From Chelonoidis abingdonii (lineage: Eukaryota > Chordata > Testudines > Testudinidae): 64,000 bases of DNA. The DNA lies in assembly GCF_003597395.2 (NCBI RefSeq), contig NC_133771.1:54961385-55025384 (forward strand), given 5' to 3'. Positions within the stretch are counted from its first letter, which is position 1. Each line of letters opens with the position of its first letter. The notes under the pieces are model-generated. The model saw only the letters and a list, made by a program, of their open reading frames with translations, was not told where the DNA came from and ran no database searches. Shown in pieces: positions 11,736 to 24,183 of this stretch. A program made the translations under genes and the position numbers.

Positions 11736-12874
11736 ATGTAAGTCACTTAAATACACCTAAAAATTCCACCCCATATTTTTTTTTTACTTATTTTCCTATC
11801 AGTAGTTAACTGAATGACATTGGTCCTGAGTTATGTATTATCCAAACAAAACAGACTTCCTTGTGACGCTAAAATGGTGCCTAATACAGTGAGTGTCATT
11901 AAAATCCTAGTTTCTATTAATAGAACATGCTATTATCAGAGATATTGTCATTATTTTCTATCTATATATAGATGTAAGTGTCAAACAACATAATAAAAGT
12001 TACTACTGTTCTTTTGGTATGCGTTGCATTCCTTTGTGTATGTTTTGGGAAAGATAATCAAAATAATCAAAATTGTCTGGAAACAAATAATACACCCTGA
12101 ATGTTAGGCTGGGTTTCTCTTTTACTATAAATCTATGTTCCTCTATCCATTTGTGTCTACTATATTTTTATTTCTTGTAAATAGAGAAAGAATAAAAAAA
12201 TACCAGAACTTTGTTCTCTGTCTATCTATTGTGGGTGAAGTCCTAGCCCACTGAAGTCCCTGGGAATTTTGTGTTGAATCTATCAATCTTATTATTATTA
12301 CTGTTATTTACTTTTTATTATCTATGCACAGTATCACCCATAACATGTTAGCTTATTTCTAAACAGGAAAGAAAGTATGGGCCATGCCTAAAGTTCCTCA
12401 CAAAATAAACACAGTCGAAGAGACAGAGGCAAGGTGGAGGGCAACAAAATGAAAATGTAGTAGTAAAGGGGTTCATTGGCTACAACTTGTTAGTAAGAAA
12501 TTATGATGTTTATTATTTTTATTTTATTATTAAAATGGAGAAAACAAAATCCAATATTTGAAATTTTATTTGTTTCTCATAAACCAAACCATTTTTTTTC
12601 TTTTATGTTGAATTTTCACTGGAAGATCAAAAATATTGTCAAAACCAATATTTTCCCACAAAACCCCATTTTCGGCAGAAATGTTTTGGTTGAAATATTT
12701 CTACTAGCTCTAATCAATACAAATTTTAATTTATTTAAAGAAGAGCACAGAGCCACTTTAATGTCAATTGAGTCAGGTATTCCCTTGACCATACAAACAT
12801 GGGGGAAAATGGACATTTACAAATAAAAATGCCTCAGTGGAGCTCTCTCTCCATATATTTCACCAGAAGATTTA
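11736..12874. other. unassigned AT-rich sequence
   Basis: No gene recognised. An open frame of 107 codons (12503-12826) is AT-rich with no domain. A TTATTATTATTACTG-type tract lies near 12288. Confidence 0.4.
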
Positions 12875-13025
12875 TTATAATCATTTGTATTGCTGTAGCA
12901 CCGAGAAGCCCTAATCATGAACCAGATTCCTATTGTTTCAGTTGCTGTACACACAAAAAGCAAAATTATGGTCCCTGACCCAAAGAGCTTCTAATCTAAG
13001 TATAAGCCAAGGAAAACAGAAGGAC
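12875..13025 (+). repeat. old dispersed repeat ('AAAGAGCTTCTAATCTAAG' family)
   Basis: ATTTGTATTGCTGTAGCACC, GCTGTACACACAAAAAGC, TGGTCCCTGACCCAAAGAGC and TTCTAATCTAAGTATAAGCC follow the order of a repeat widespread in sauropsid genomes. Paralogous with 7447-7572. Class unknown to me. Confidence 0.6.
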
Positions 13026-13289
13026 ACAGAAATATGAAGGAGTGCAAGGAAACAATGAGTACAAGGAAATTTCTCATCCATTGAGCTTCAACTAAAAAAA
13101 TCCATAAGGCAGTAAAGATAAGTGTTCGTGATATAGAGGGTCTTTGGTTTCTTCCGCCACATATTATGGAGCTGTCCAAAACCTGAGCTCTTTGGAAGAG
13201 GTATACTTAAAATAATTTAATATTAGGCACTTGCATTTTATTCTAACCAGAATTGTTTGTACCGAGTCTCACAAACTCAAAGCTGTCAT

Positions 13290-13528
13290 CAGAGGAGGCT
13301 CTAGCTTTTTTGCCGCCCCAAGCACAGCAGGAGGTCCCCAGGAGGTCCCCGGTCCCACGGGAGGTACTCGGTCCTGTAGCCGTTGAATCCGCGGTACTGA
13401 CAGACCTCCCACAGGCAAGCCGCCGAAGGCTAGCTGACTGCCGCCCTCACGGCAACTGGCAGGGCGCCCCCCCGCGGCTTGCCATTCCAGGCACGTGCTT
13501 GCCGTGCTGGTACCTGGAGCCACTGCTC
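13290..13528. mobile_element. hAT-type MITE, 239 bp, perfect 8-bp TSD
   Basis: Flanked by GCTGTCAT at 13282-13289 and 13529-13536. Starts CAGAGGAGGCTCTAGC and ends GGTACCTGGAGCCACTGCTC; the last bases are mutated from the expected CTG end. GC-rich interior with TTTGCCGCCCCAAGCA, shared with 24184-24340, so both belong to one MITE family. Open frames inside have no transposase features. Confidence 0.88.
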
Positions 13529-13907
13529 GCTGTCATTTACTGATTCTATCATTTTTGATAGCAAAATGGCTTACACTACAACACAGGAAATCACTTACAA
13601 TTCCTAGGACAGAAAGTTGCAGTTGGTATAATGTCATGACAGCTTTTGAAAAAACGAAGTATGTCAAAGAAGGGAAGAACTCCAGAAATGTGCTGACATT
13701 TGGTTTTTATTTTTAAAATTGCTGATTGACAAGTAAGTATACAATGTATTACGTTGCCTTCCTCTTGAGACAGGTCTCCCAGTGGTAGCTGTACAGGTAG
13801 GTCTGGTGATCAGATGGATTAGAAAGTGTAGGATACAGTTATAGGCTAGTGTCCTTGTTCTGAGATGACTGTTTCCAGGCTGTGCATAGTATTTTTTCTG
13901 TCTAGCC
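13529..13907. other. unassigned sequence
   Basis: No gene or repeat recognised. Confidence 0.4.
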
Positions 13908-14014
13908 CAGGGACTGGCAACCTTTGGCAAGCGGCCCATCAGGGAAATCTGCTAGTGGGCCAGGATGGTTTGTTTATCTGCAGTGTCCGCAGGTTTGGTC
14001 GATCGCAGCTCCCA
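13908..14014 (+). mobile_element. hAT MITE, truncated left half
   Basis: CAGGGACTGGCAACCTTTGG through GATCGCAGCTCCCAT matches the left half of the 6314 and 57110 elements, then similarity stops. The right arm is absent, so this is a deletion derivative. Confidence 0.8.
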
Positions 14015-14337
14015 TATGGTTAAATTGGTAAACTGCTATGTGGGTTTTTCATGCTGACACCCAGGAGGTCTGTTTTGGGGTTTAGTTTACAATTGTCAAA
14101 ACTTTGGTTGGTTGTGGTGCAGTTGGTGGTTTCAGAAAAGTCTGATTGAGATGGGTTGGCTAGACATTGCTTCTAAGCACTGACAATGCATTAGGAGAGG
14201 GTTTGTCTCTATATCTTGCACAGACTATGCCTTCCCTCATCTCATGTCATCTCACTTCTCCTACCTCCATCATAAAGGACAGAAATAGGTCAGGACTGCA
14301 AATTACAATCAGGATCTTTTGGAAAGTCTGATACTAT
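14015..14337. other. unassigned sequence
   Basis: No gene or repeat recognised. Confidence 0.4.
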
Positions 14338-14427
14338 AAAGTCTAGATAATACTTAGTCCTGCCATGACTGCAGGGAAATGGACTAGATTACCTCTCAAG
14401 ATCCCTCCAGTCCTATGATTCTATGAA
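14338..14427 (+). mobile_element. CR1 LINE terminal 3' fragment
   Basis: AATACTTAGTCCTGCCATGA, GGACTAGATTACCTCTCAAG and CCAGTCCTATGATTCTATGA match the last 90 bp of the CR1 at 11420-11735. Confidence 0.85.
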
Positions 14428-14723
14428 AGGGGAAATGGGTGGCGCAACAATTGGCCTTTTGGGGAGGCTAGCCCCCAGCCCCACTCCTTATGCCCCCTCC
14501 TTGCCAGAACCTTGCATATCCCCAGCCAGAAGAACCCAGGCCAAACTGGCTTAACCACCTGACCTCTGGCCCGAGCTGCCCTGGGCTGCCAGCCAGCCCA
14601 GACTGCCTGCTGGCTTCTGGCTGCTGGCATAATGTGACCCCCCCTGCTGACTTCAGGGGAAAGATGAAGTGCCTCAGGGTAGAGTGTGGCTGGGTCCACA
14701 GCCTAGGTTAGGAGAGGTTAAGT

Positions 14724-15182
14724 CAAGGGTGGCCATCCTGAGCCAGAGAAGGAGCCAGAATTTATCAATGTACATTGCCAAAGAGCCACAGTAATATGTC
14801 AGCAGCCCCCTGCCCCCATAAGCCCTCCACATCAGCTCTCTCCCCCTGCTCGCAGAACCTCCTACCCACCCACAGCCTCACCAATCAGCACCTCCTACTC
14901 CCTCCCCACACCTCCTAATCAGCTGTTTTGTGACATGCATGAGGCTCTGGGGTGGAGGGCAAGGAGTGAGGGCACTGCAGGCTCAGGAGAGGGGGCAGGA
15001 AGGGGTGGAGTGGGGGTAGGGTCTCTGGCAGAGCCAGGGGTTGAGCAGTCAGCCCCCGCCCCTGGACTTTGGAAAGTTGGCACCTGTAGCTCCAGCCCCA
15101 GAGTTGATACCTATACAAGGAGCCGCATATTAACTTCTGAAAAGCCGAATGTGGCTCTAGAGCCACAGGTTGACCACCCCTG
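14724..15182. mobile_element. hAT-type MITE, 459 bp, GC-rich core
   Basis: Left end CAAGGGTGGCCATCCTGAGC, right end ACAGGTTGACCACCCCTG. The flanking octamers GGTTAAGT (14716-14723) and AGCTAAGT (15183-15190) agree at 6 of 8 positions, fitting an aged hAT TSD. The terminal AGAGCCACAGGTTGACCAC block is partly inverted at the left. Interior rich in CCTCC/GGGG; open frames on both strands are chance products of GC content. Confidence 0.82.
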
Positions 15183-15480
15183 AGCTAAGTGTTTAAATAG
15201 GTATGTCCATTCCTGTTCAACAAAGCACTTAAACACATACTTCATGGACTGCTGAATTAGAACATTAATTAAACAAAAAACAAGCAACTCCTCCCCTCAA
15301 AAAAAAATCAAAGAAAAAATTATTAGATAGTGGTATCTCAAATATCATACCAACACAGTCAACTTCATTATGAGCAAATCTTTCACTTACTTCTCTTATG
15401 CACAGATCCACCAGACATAAGGCAGGGGCTCAGTTTTATTTGGCCACTGCTCCCACAGAGACCCCAATATCTGTCTAAGA

Positions 15481-15791
15481 CAGGGGTAGTCAACCTATAG
15501 CACGTGTGCCAAAGGCGGCACGCGAGCTGATTTTCACTGGCACTCACACCACCTGGGTCCTGGCCACTGGTCCAGGGTGCTCCACATTTTAATTTAATTT
15601 TAAATGAAGCTTCTTATACATTTTAAAAACCTTATTTACTTTACATACAACAATAGTTTAGTTATATATTATAGACTTATAGAAGGAGACCTTCTAAAAA
15701 CGTTAAAATATATTACTGGCATGCAAAACCTTAAATTAGAGAGAATAAATGAAGATTCGGCATACCACTTCTGAAAGGTTGCCAACCCTTG
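15481..15791. mobile_element. hAT-type MITE, 311 bp, perfect 8-bp TSD
   Basis: Exact octamer GTCTAAGA at 15473-15480 and 15792-15799. Left end CAGGGGTAGTCAACCTATAG, right end GAAAGGTTGCCAACCCTTG. AT-rich centre (TTTAATTTAATTTTAAATGA), unlike the palindromic GC-rich families. No transposase. Confidence 0.92.
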
Positions 15792-15799
15792 GTCTAAGA

Positions 15800-18700
15800 T
15801 ATTATGGGTGGGTATTGCTTTTCCTAATATCTATTATATCACCTTTATAACATCATGTGTAGTTCTGCCAGTGTCCCTTCCATGGTCACAGTAAGTGCAT
15901 GGTTATGATCTCCATTTTACAGAATATTTATTGTTTTACCATCTATTTTTTAGATGTAAACCCAAGTTAGATCACCAGATCTGTCTCTTTCCTTCCACAA
16001 ACCCAGACTTGGGGAAGTTCATATCTGGAGCCGTATCTGATTTTAAAAATTGTTATTCAGGCCTATTTCTATGTGGAAAACGAAAATGCCAAATTCAAAG
16101 AGGTCCAGATTTTGGAAAAGTTCATATTTGTAACCAATTTTCCGTTTTGCAAACCATATGATTCTGATTTCACAAATTATAATTTGGGCCAATCTCTATT
16201 TTGTTGACTGAATGTTCAGAAAGCATTAATAAAATAGAAATGGAGACACATCCTCTATGAGGCCTATCTGTGTTACACTGAAATCTTTGGATTTGATTTT
16301 AATTTGAAATGTGTCTGCTCTGTAATGACTGACCATGCAAATGTTGAATTATAATAAAATATGCTTATATGGTATCCTAAAACTAAATAGTGAAAAAGTA
16401 TACCTTTTAAGGTACAACAAACAGAAGCAGGGGTGGGGGGAGAAACAGACAAAAGAAAATAAATCTTTCATGAACCTTCTGTTTTTTAGTGTTCTTTTAT
16501 ATTTTTCTCCTTTCATGGGATGTACTTGAGCATGTTAATGTAACACCAACGGGTCTGTAATAAATTTAGCTAAGCTTATATTAAGAATAGATTTTCCTTC
16601 AGTTGGCTTTTCCATACACAAAACATACATTTTGTGAGTCATTTGTGAAAAATGTCCCATCTCATGAATGTTGAATGTTGTCTTTTCTATTCCGCAAGTA
16701 TCCTCTCACGCTCAGCAAACAAAGATGACTATATCAATGAATAAGGTCGTCAACTCCCAAATGCTTTTTTCTCAGGACACTAAAGCCTGTTCATGTCTTT
16801 GGCTTTGAAAGCTATAGAGTCTGCAGCATTATGTATGTGGGGCATGAGCAGAATGCTAATGTATTCGATATTTTAGACGACATTACATCACAAAACACAG
16901 CACAAGTTCCTGATAAGCCAGCATTGCACTTCTGCCTGGCTGTAGTGCACATGTATCAAAGCTGAGTTTAAACAACAGAGACATTGTCATGCTGTTTTGT
17001 AATCACAATACAAAATTGCTCCCAGTGAATATATAAATATATCCAGTCTTTGATTTTGTTCATTTGTGGCACATAAAGTTAGAATTTAGTCACAAAAAAG
17101 GACTGATGTGAAAGAAAAGGTAAAATCTGATAGAAAAAGCCAAGCTGCTGCTTTTCAACCAGAAAAGGCAGGAATTTTTCAGAAGATAAAAAATGCTGCT
17201 GCTTCAATTTTGGTTTTGTTTTCTATAAAATATTAGTGGCTTCCCTAACAATAATAATTTGCTAATGCCTCTTCAGAGATAGGATTTTTGCACTCCCTAG
17301 TGTTGTGATATCATTTTAAGCATGACTTGTCAGATCTGTTTAAGCTCCCTGTCATGGATGACAGCTCTCAATCACTTTGCTGAGGACAGCACCTTGGTGA
17401 GTAAGTGACATTGTAGGTGAATGCACTTTTTTTTCCCCTGAAATATTCTTTACTATATAAGGTTGTAACACTCTCTAGCATTCTGAACCACCTTTTCTTT
17501 AAGACTTTTAAATTTAATATTGCATTTTTCTTTCATCAGGGCACTGAGTGTTTAGTCATGCTGAAAATCATGTTATAAACAATGACAGGAGTAATGACTA
17601 AGATTCATAGACATGTCACAGCTCCACAGTACATTGTTGCAGCATCATGATCTTGCTAACATTCACAGTACACATCAGATTAAGTAAATATCTACTGGTC
17701 AATGCAGAAATCTATGTAAATATTAATGTATTTCAATTAGATATTTTATACAGTATGGTAAACATTTCATTATAAAGGGAAAAATGCAATAAACTTTGGT
17801 CTGATCATCAAATTTAAGCAGATATTATGACAAGCTACAAAGCTATGATTGATGTATTTATTGTGAAATTTTTTAAAAAGCTACAATAATCATTGGAAAA
17901 AATAGTTACCTTGTGATCTGCAGCTATTTTAGGTAGTTGGTAGAAATTTGTTACATTTTACCATGGCAACAATTGACTATCTGAATTGTTATATTGCCTT
18001 GTGTGAAGATTAATGTCTCTGGATGCTTTATAATGCAATAATTGTTGCTTAATGTTATATAATTTCTGTGCACTGTGAAAACTGTCTGTTTCTCTCTCTT
18101 GATTTTGTTAATAAAGAACACATTTTGTTTTTTATAATCTTAACGGGATTCCACCTGTGATAAGTTTCACCAGTGCTCAGTTAGGCCACTAGATGGAGCA
18201 TTTATCATTGGGAAAAAACTAGGAAGCTAATATTCACAAATGCAATTGTATTAAAACTCACCCAACCCCAAAGTGCAATAAAAAAGGACACATTGCAATG
18301 TGCACCTAACTTCTGTTTGCAAGATTATCTCAGTTCTGTGTGACTCACAAGAATGAAAAATATTTCCTAGTCCTGTAAATGGATGATGATAACTTTCTGA
18401 GGAATAGCTGAATGAGAAAAAAATCACTATAACATTTTCCAGTGAGATTTTGGTGGTATCCTTAAAGTTATGTGATTGGCCATATCTTTTGATTTAGATT
18501 TCTTTTTTGTGGGCTATAGAAATCTGAGGTGGCTGCCTGCATTAACGCTGCAAAAGAGTAATTTCTATGCAAAAAACAAACAAACAAACAAAAAGATAAT
18601 GAAGCCTGTGTGGGTGAGAAAAGGGGAGAAAATGAAAGATGTTTTTCAATGAAAGGGAAACAGCAGAGGATATTGTACTGCCATAGGATGGCTGTGAAAA

Positions 18701-19993
18701 TCATGCAGGAGTTCCAAAGAGTTCTTTCAGTTCACTGAGCACTGAGAAAGTAAAGTTGAGCAGCTGTGAGTCTGAGGTAGTAGGTCAGTGCTGAGCTGCT
18801 CAGTCCACAGGCTTGGACAAACCAATGATGCACATCATTTGTGAGGTTCACAGATGACACTAAATAAGAGTCCTCCCTCCTTTCCCTTCAGTGTTACAGA
18901 CAATACATTTACTTTGGACAGCTAAATAAGAACGGATTTCCTGAAAGCTGGCTTTTGGCCAAGTTAATTTATGCATCTGCCAACTTATGCTTCACCAATT
19001 TACTAAAACCCATCATTTAAGCCTGTTCAAATGTGCAGCTGTTTAAAAGAGGTTAGAAGCAATTTTGCCACACGATGCTGATGTCAGTTAGAAGCTAAGT
19101 GTTAGCAGAATGGGAAGGCACGAACTGAGTATGTCTGCTACAGTGATCTGTGTTCCCCAATGTCTAATGGATCAGCGAGATGGATATGCCTAGCTCATCA
19201 GCCTGCAAAGTTAAATTCAGATCTATTACCTATTACACATACACATGTATATGAGGTGAAGCATTTGAAGTAGAAGAAGAATTTGCTTTGTTCTGGCAAA
19301 CATCCAAGGAGAGACTGAATGGAGACTTTCAAGAAAGGCAGGATACAGAAGTGCCAAGTCTGAAGATGGTTACAAACGGCAGTTTATGTGCAAAAGCACT
19401 CAGAACACTAGACTTATCAGCAAGGTATTCCTGTTAAGGCATGCATTCACCATGATGCAGTCCCATACAAAGAAACCACAAAATGTGGGTAAAACTGAAA
19501 TACTCTGCAGATACCTAATATAAATGTTTTCAGTCAATTATAAAGAAAGTTATAATAAAAGTATGTGATCAGAACTAATTATAAATTGCTTTAGATTAGA
19601 GATACAAATGGTTGTTTCTAATAGGGACTGTAATGGACAAGGACGGATGCTATTTTTCCATCTGTAGCTTGGCTTGGCTCCTCCCCCACCCAGAAGAACT
19701 GCTAGGGTCCTACATCTTTCTCAGGCTGTTGTAGAATCAGTGAGCTGTGAGCCAGGTTGCTTATATTCCTGGTCAGTTCTATTGTATTAGTTCTCTATCT
19801 TTTAAGCTTTGGTACAGGGATTCATAGCTCTTATGTTATGAATTAAAATAAATAATGGAAATCTAGTTTTAGCTGTAATAGTGGTAGAAGGGAGGACATT
19901 GAATACACATGTAAAGCTCCTTATTGCTGCCTCTGAACAAAGAAAAATTGCTCTTTAATGCACCAAAACAAACTAATCAAAGTAAGCAAACTC
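15800..19993. other. repeat-poor unassigned block
   Basis: About 4.2 kb in which I see no CR1, MITE, LTR or SINE. No frame longer than about 90 codons and no exon-like domain. A short A-rich (AAAC)n tract lies at 18571-18595. Low repeat load compared with the flanks could mean constraint or chance. Confidence 0.45.
18571..18595. repeat. (AAAC)n microsatellite
   Basis: AAAAAACAAACAAACAAACA followed by A-rich sequence. Confidence 0.8.
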
Positions 19994-21010
19994 TGTCATA
20001 AACAGATAGCTAAGGGTTAATGTTTTTTTTACCTGTAAAGGGTTAACAAAGGGAACCAAACACCTGACAAGAGGACCAATCAGGAAACCGGATTTTTCAA
20101 AGCTTAAGAGAGGGAATTTGTGGGTTTTTCTTGGTCTTGGGTCTTTGTCTGCTCTGTGCTCTCTCAGCTATGAGAGGGTCTATTTCCAGTCCTTCTAATC
20201 TTCTGTTTCCCAGTATGTTAATACAACAATTCGCAAAAAGTATAGTCTTTTAAATTTGTTTTGCTCTATTTGCATCTGTTATCTGGCTGGTGGAGTCTTT
20301 ATTGTGTATTTGGCTATAGTACTTTGATTGGATATCTTTTTGAATAAGGCCGTTTATTCATATTTTCTTTAGCAATAGCCCTGTATTGTCACTTTAATAA
20401 AGAGATTAATTTTTTTTCTTTTTCTTTCTTTTTATATAAGCTTTCTTTTTTTAAAACTTGTTGCTTTTCTTTTTCTAGTATGCAGGGGATAGGAATCTCT
20501 GTGCCAGGATTACTGTTCTCTCAGGGAAAGACTGGGGGAGGAAAAGAAGGAGGGAGAAGGTAAATTGTCCTCTTGGTTTTGTGTTTCAGGATTGAGCAGG
20601 GAAAATCTCCCTAGTAGCGGGAAAATCTGGTGAAGTTAAAGAGCAGGAAGGGAAATGGTTTATTTCTTCTTGTTTTAAGAATCCAAGGGATTTGGGTTCT
20701 TGGGGTCCCCAGGGAAGGTTTTGGGGGGACCATAGCGTACCAGGCACTGGAATTCTTGGCTGGTGGCAGCGAGATCAGATCTAAGCTGGTAATTAAGCTT
20801 AGAGGAGTTTATGCTAGCTTCTCAGGTTATGAACGCTAAGGTTCAAATCCGAGTAGAAAAGCTACGATATGAGTGGCAGCGAAGTGGGAAAGATAACCTG
20901 GTTGGTGGCAGCGAGATCAGATCTAAACTGGTAATTAAGCTTAGAGGGGTTCATGCTAGCTGCTCAGGTTATGAATGCTAAGGTTCAAATCTGAGTAGGA
21001 AGCTACGACA
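19994..21010 (+). mobile_element. solo LTR, TGTC...GACA family, 1017 bp
   Basis: Begins TGTCATAAACAGATAGCTAA and ends AGCTACGACA. The flanking pentamers AACTC (19989-19993) and AACAC (21011-21015) match at 4 of 5. Homologous over its length to the minus-strand LTR at 1308-2167. An AATAAA hexamer at 20396-20401, followed by a T-rich stretch, could be the LTR poly(A) signal. The 3' quarter carries a tandem duplication (20761-21010) that makes it longer than the other copy. No internal coding region lies next to it, so it is a solo LTR. Confidence 0.82.
20761..21010 (+). repeat. tandem duplication inside the LTR (2 x ~107 bp plus spacer)
   Basis: Unit A 20761-20867 and unit B 20903-21009 both run from TGGTGGCAGCGAGATCAGAT through GGTAATTAAGCTTAGAGG and GGTTCAAATC to AGCTACGA, with few differences. 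The 35-bp spacer carries a third, partial GTGGCAGCGAAGT. The 1308-2167 copy has one unit, so the duplication is specific to this copy or its subfamily. Confidence 0.9.
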
Positions 21011-21759
21011 AACACAAAGATGGAAGTTTGCAGGGAGCTCTTTCTTAACTGGCCTTATTTGCCAATATAGTGTCAGTGCCTGCCTTTTAGCACACATAAC
21101 ACCTATCTATCTATCCCATTGTCACAATACCTTAGCATTGCTTATGTGACATCTAATCCACCTGACCTTGCATCCGACACATCATCATAGGGTGAATTAA
21201 GTGTATAAAAAAGCTTTTATATTTACCTCCTCGTTGTGCTTTTGGCTGTTAGTATTTTCAGAGCCTTGTGCTATTTAGGCCAGCTCCAAATCCCATAAAC
21301 TTTGGGGGATCTTTCCATTGCCTTCCATGGGAGCTGGATTGGGACAGTTACTCAAATTCAAAATGTGTTTACATTCATTCCCTGCTAACGTAATTGAAAA
21401 TGAAAAATAAAATGAATACCTTAATAGAGATGCTCTGATTGCAAGTTATTAGAATACAGTGTAACCATCTCTGGACTTCTTAAAATGTGGGTTATTGAAT
21501 TGCTTAATCATGATTGCTTCTTTGGAGCTATTACACTCTCATGTAAATACATACTTTAGGGATATTTCAAAAAAGCCGATTATTGACCTACCAGACCATG
21601 ACTGCTCCAAAGGATTTACAGAAGCACAGTAACAATGCTAACCAAAGCACTTACATTAGAAGCAACATACTGTTAGCTACTTTGAAAATGTGAACATCTT
21701 AATCACTGAGGTCAAAATGCACAAAAAGTGTTTGGCATTGTGATGCTGAAAGTCACATT
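21011..21759. other. unassigned sequence
   Basis: No gene. 21270-21350 holds a degraded 'CTTCCATGGGAGCTGG' repeat piece related to 8385-8480. Confidence 0.4.
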
Positions 21760-22800
21760 TCTAATCCTTAGGCACCTGAGAAAATCACTGTGATCCACAA
21801 AACCTGATTTAGTTGCCTAAGATCCCACATAATGAAAGGAGAAATATAGGTATCTTAGACTACCATTCACAAAAGTCAGCATGCGGGGCAAGACCTAAGA
21901 TAGCCAATAGGAGATGCCAACCAACCCCACTCCTCTCACACAAGTCTGTGCTGTAGGGAGTTACCTATTTCTGCTTGCAAGTCCCAGAGAGGAACCATTT
22001 TGGAGCTAGGTGTTTTATGCCATTTTAGCAAGAAGCAGCTGGATTGAAGGTGGAGGCAAAGCTCCCTCATGACTTTTAACTTTGTAGCTAGCTCACTCAC
22101 CTAGAACGTGGGAGACCCTGGTTCAAATCCTCCATCTGCCTGAGGGGGAAAGGACATCTGCCACTTCTCAGGTAAATGCACTAAGCATCAGGCTATGAGG
22201 AAATACCTCATTCTGTCTTGCTGCACTACAGATAAATAGTTATTGGGACAGGGGAACTGGGTGGCCTACATCCTGAATGAGTGCTCTATCCCCAACCCTA
22301 TCCCAAGCTATAGATTCATACTGATGCTTGTGATCTCTCTCTTTCAAAGAGTCATTTTGGCCTGAGAGTGCAAGCAAGAGCAAAGCACACTCCCTTAGGA
22401 GGTGGGAGATCCAAGATGCAGCCCCCCTGCTCCAATGACTCTTTAATTATGTATCCAGAGTGTTACAGCTTCAGTAGGAGAGACTACCCCACACCCAGTG
22501 GGTAGAGCACTCACCAAGGAGGTGGTAGATTCCTGGTCAAATCTCTTCTCCCTATTAGCTGGGGATGGGAGGGAAGGGAGTGCCTCCAACGTCCGAGGTG
22601 AATAACCACTGGCTAAAAGTTATGAGGGAAGCTGCCACAGGTTGTTGCATGTGAACTTGCCTGTGGGTACTGATCTGCTAGGCACATCTTCTGGACTGGG
22701 TGCCTCAAGCAGGTTAGGTGGCTGAATGCCTATTTTCCCCTGGTTTATGAATTGCTTTGGAACTTAGGCACCCAAATGCCTACAAGGAGGCAGCATAGTC
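21760..22800. repeat. composite repeat with tRNA-like GTTCAAATC segments
   Basis: About 1 kb ending on each side in inverted 'CTTAGGCACC' motifs (TTAGGCACCTGAGAAAATCA at the left, GGAACTTAGGCACCCAAATG at the right). The interior contains several 'GGGAGA..CCTGGTTCAAATCC'-like stretches (around 22110, 22400 and 22530) that resemble a Pol III B box but lack a full tRNA fold. A related piece lies at 41750-42030. Class unresolved: non-autonomous DNA element or tRNA-derived repeat. Confidence 0.5.
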
Positions 22801-24183
22801 AAATCCTGTTGACCTTAATAACACAATTAGCTCCATGGACTTCAAATTTGTGTTACTCCCATTCATAGATGGGGGTGGTAGCAAATATAGGTATTGTGAA
22901 TTAAGGCATAAACTCGGCCCTCTTTCAGGGGCCCTGGCATCCATGGCAGTAGTTTGATGGGAGGAAGCATTTGAGGAGTTTGTGTAGGATGGTCATACTT
23001 CCCGATTGCCTTGGAACTAGTCTCCTAGGGTGCTCTCTGCGCACAAGCATAAAAAGTGTTTTGAAGCTATTGAAAATGTTGCACTGGGGTAGTTTATCTA
23101 TGACCATTGAAAGGAAGGATGATCTCATGTTTAGGCTTAGGACTCATGAAATCTAGGTTCATTTCCCAGTTCTACCACTTTGGCGTAAACCACTTAGTCT
23201 CTCTCTGCCTCCATCCCTCCTCATTACTCACATATAAGACAGTCATGTGGCAAGAAGGCAGTGCCATAACTCCCTTCCATCCCAGACAGGACACCAGAGG
23301 GGCTCTTTCCCTTGCTGCTCAGCAAAATCTCTGCCCTACCCCCTTTATTGGCAGCATTTTTGAGGTAGCAGGTGCTGGGGGGCAGTGGAGGTATATGATT
23401 CCTTTTTTAATTTTTTTTTTTAGCAGCTCCTTTATTTGGCAGTACATGCAATCATTTCTCCATAACAGCATCATGCCTCATTCAACTATGTTACCATATA
23501 AAGAATGATGATTTCAGAGTAGTCAGAAAGTTTCACACTACATGACCAAATGTTGCTCTCAGTTGTACTAATGTAAATCTAAAATAAGCCTACCGACTGA
23601 AACCGAGTTAGTCTGATTTTAATACTAGTGTGAGGACAGAATTGGCATCTATGAGCAAATTCTGTAACTGATTAAGCAGCGTAAAATAATGTTCATGCAT
23701 AATTGTTTGAAATCTGACCAGATGTTCTGTTTGACCACTTGTAACCTGCATAGTCACTGTTTGGGAGCTTTGTTGCACTATTCTCTTATTTATAAATTTC
23801 AATTATCCAGACAGGTGGCAGAAAAATACCATGTATCGTATATGAATAGACACCCCAGCCCCGAATAGGAAATAGTTAATATGAATAGTTTGAAAACATT
23901 TCACAGGCTGAAATTTGTCTTAGTGTTTCGTCATGCGTCTGAATGACAAGTATGTTTACAGAAATCAGGATCAGCTGACAAATGCTTCACAATTAGAAAC
24001 AAGGTCTAAATTAACCAGATAATGAATAATTCAACCAACTTTAGTTATTACTTTTTGGAAGGGAAAGATTTGTCCATGTTTTACGGTTATTAAGCTTGCT
24101 TTACATTCAGAACATTGTCAGTTCCATTTGTCTAGTTTCAGGTTACATCAGTATCTAGCATTGTGATGATTATTGCTAACCAC
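22801..24183. other. unassigned sequence with a MIR-like piece
   Basis: No gene supported; a 133-codon open frame (23107-23508) has no domain and crosses a MIR-like stretch at about 23135-23240 (AAATCTAGGTTCATTTCCCA, CCACTTAGTCTCTCTCTGCC). Confidence 0.4.

Noticed and set aside
14421..15183. GC-rich frames suggesting an exon or CpG island
   Set aside because: Mostly inside a hAT MITE with recognisable ends and an aged TSD.
22090..22140. Possible tRNA gene (CCTGGTTCAAATCC)
   Set aside because: Only a B-box-like stretch; no paired acceptor or anticodon stems could be arranged.
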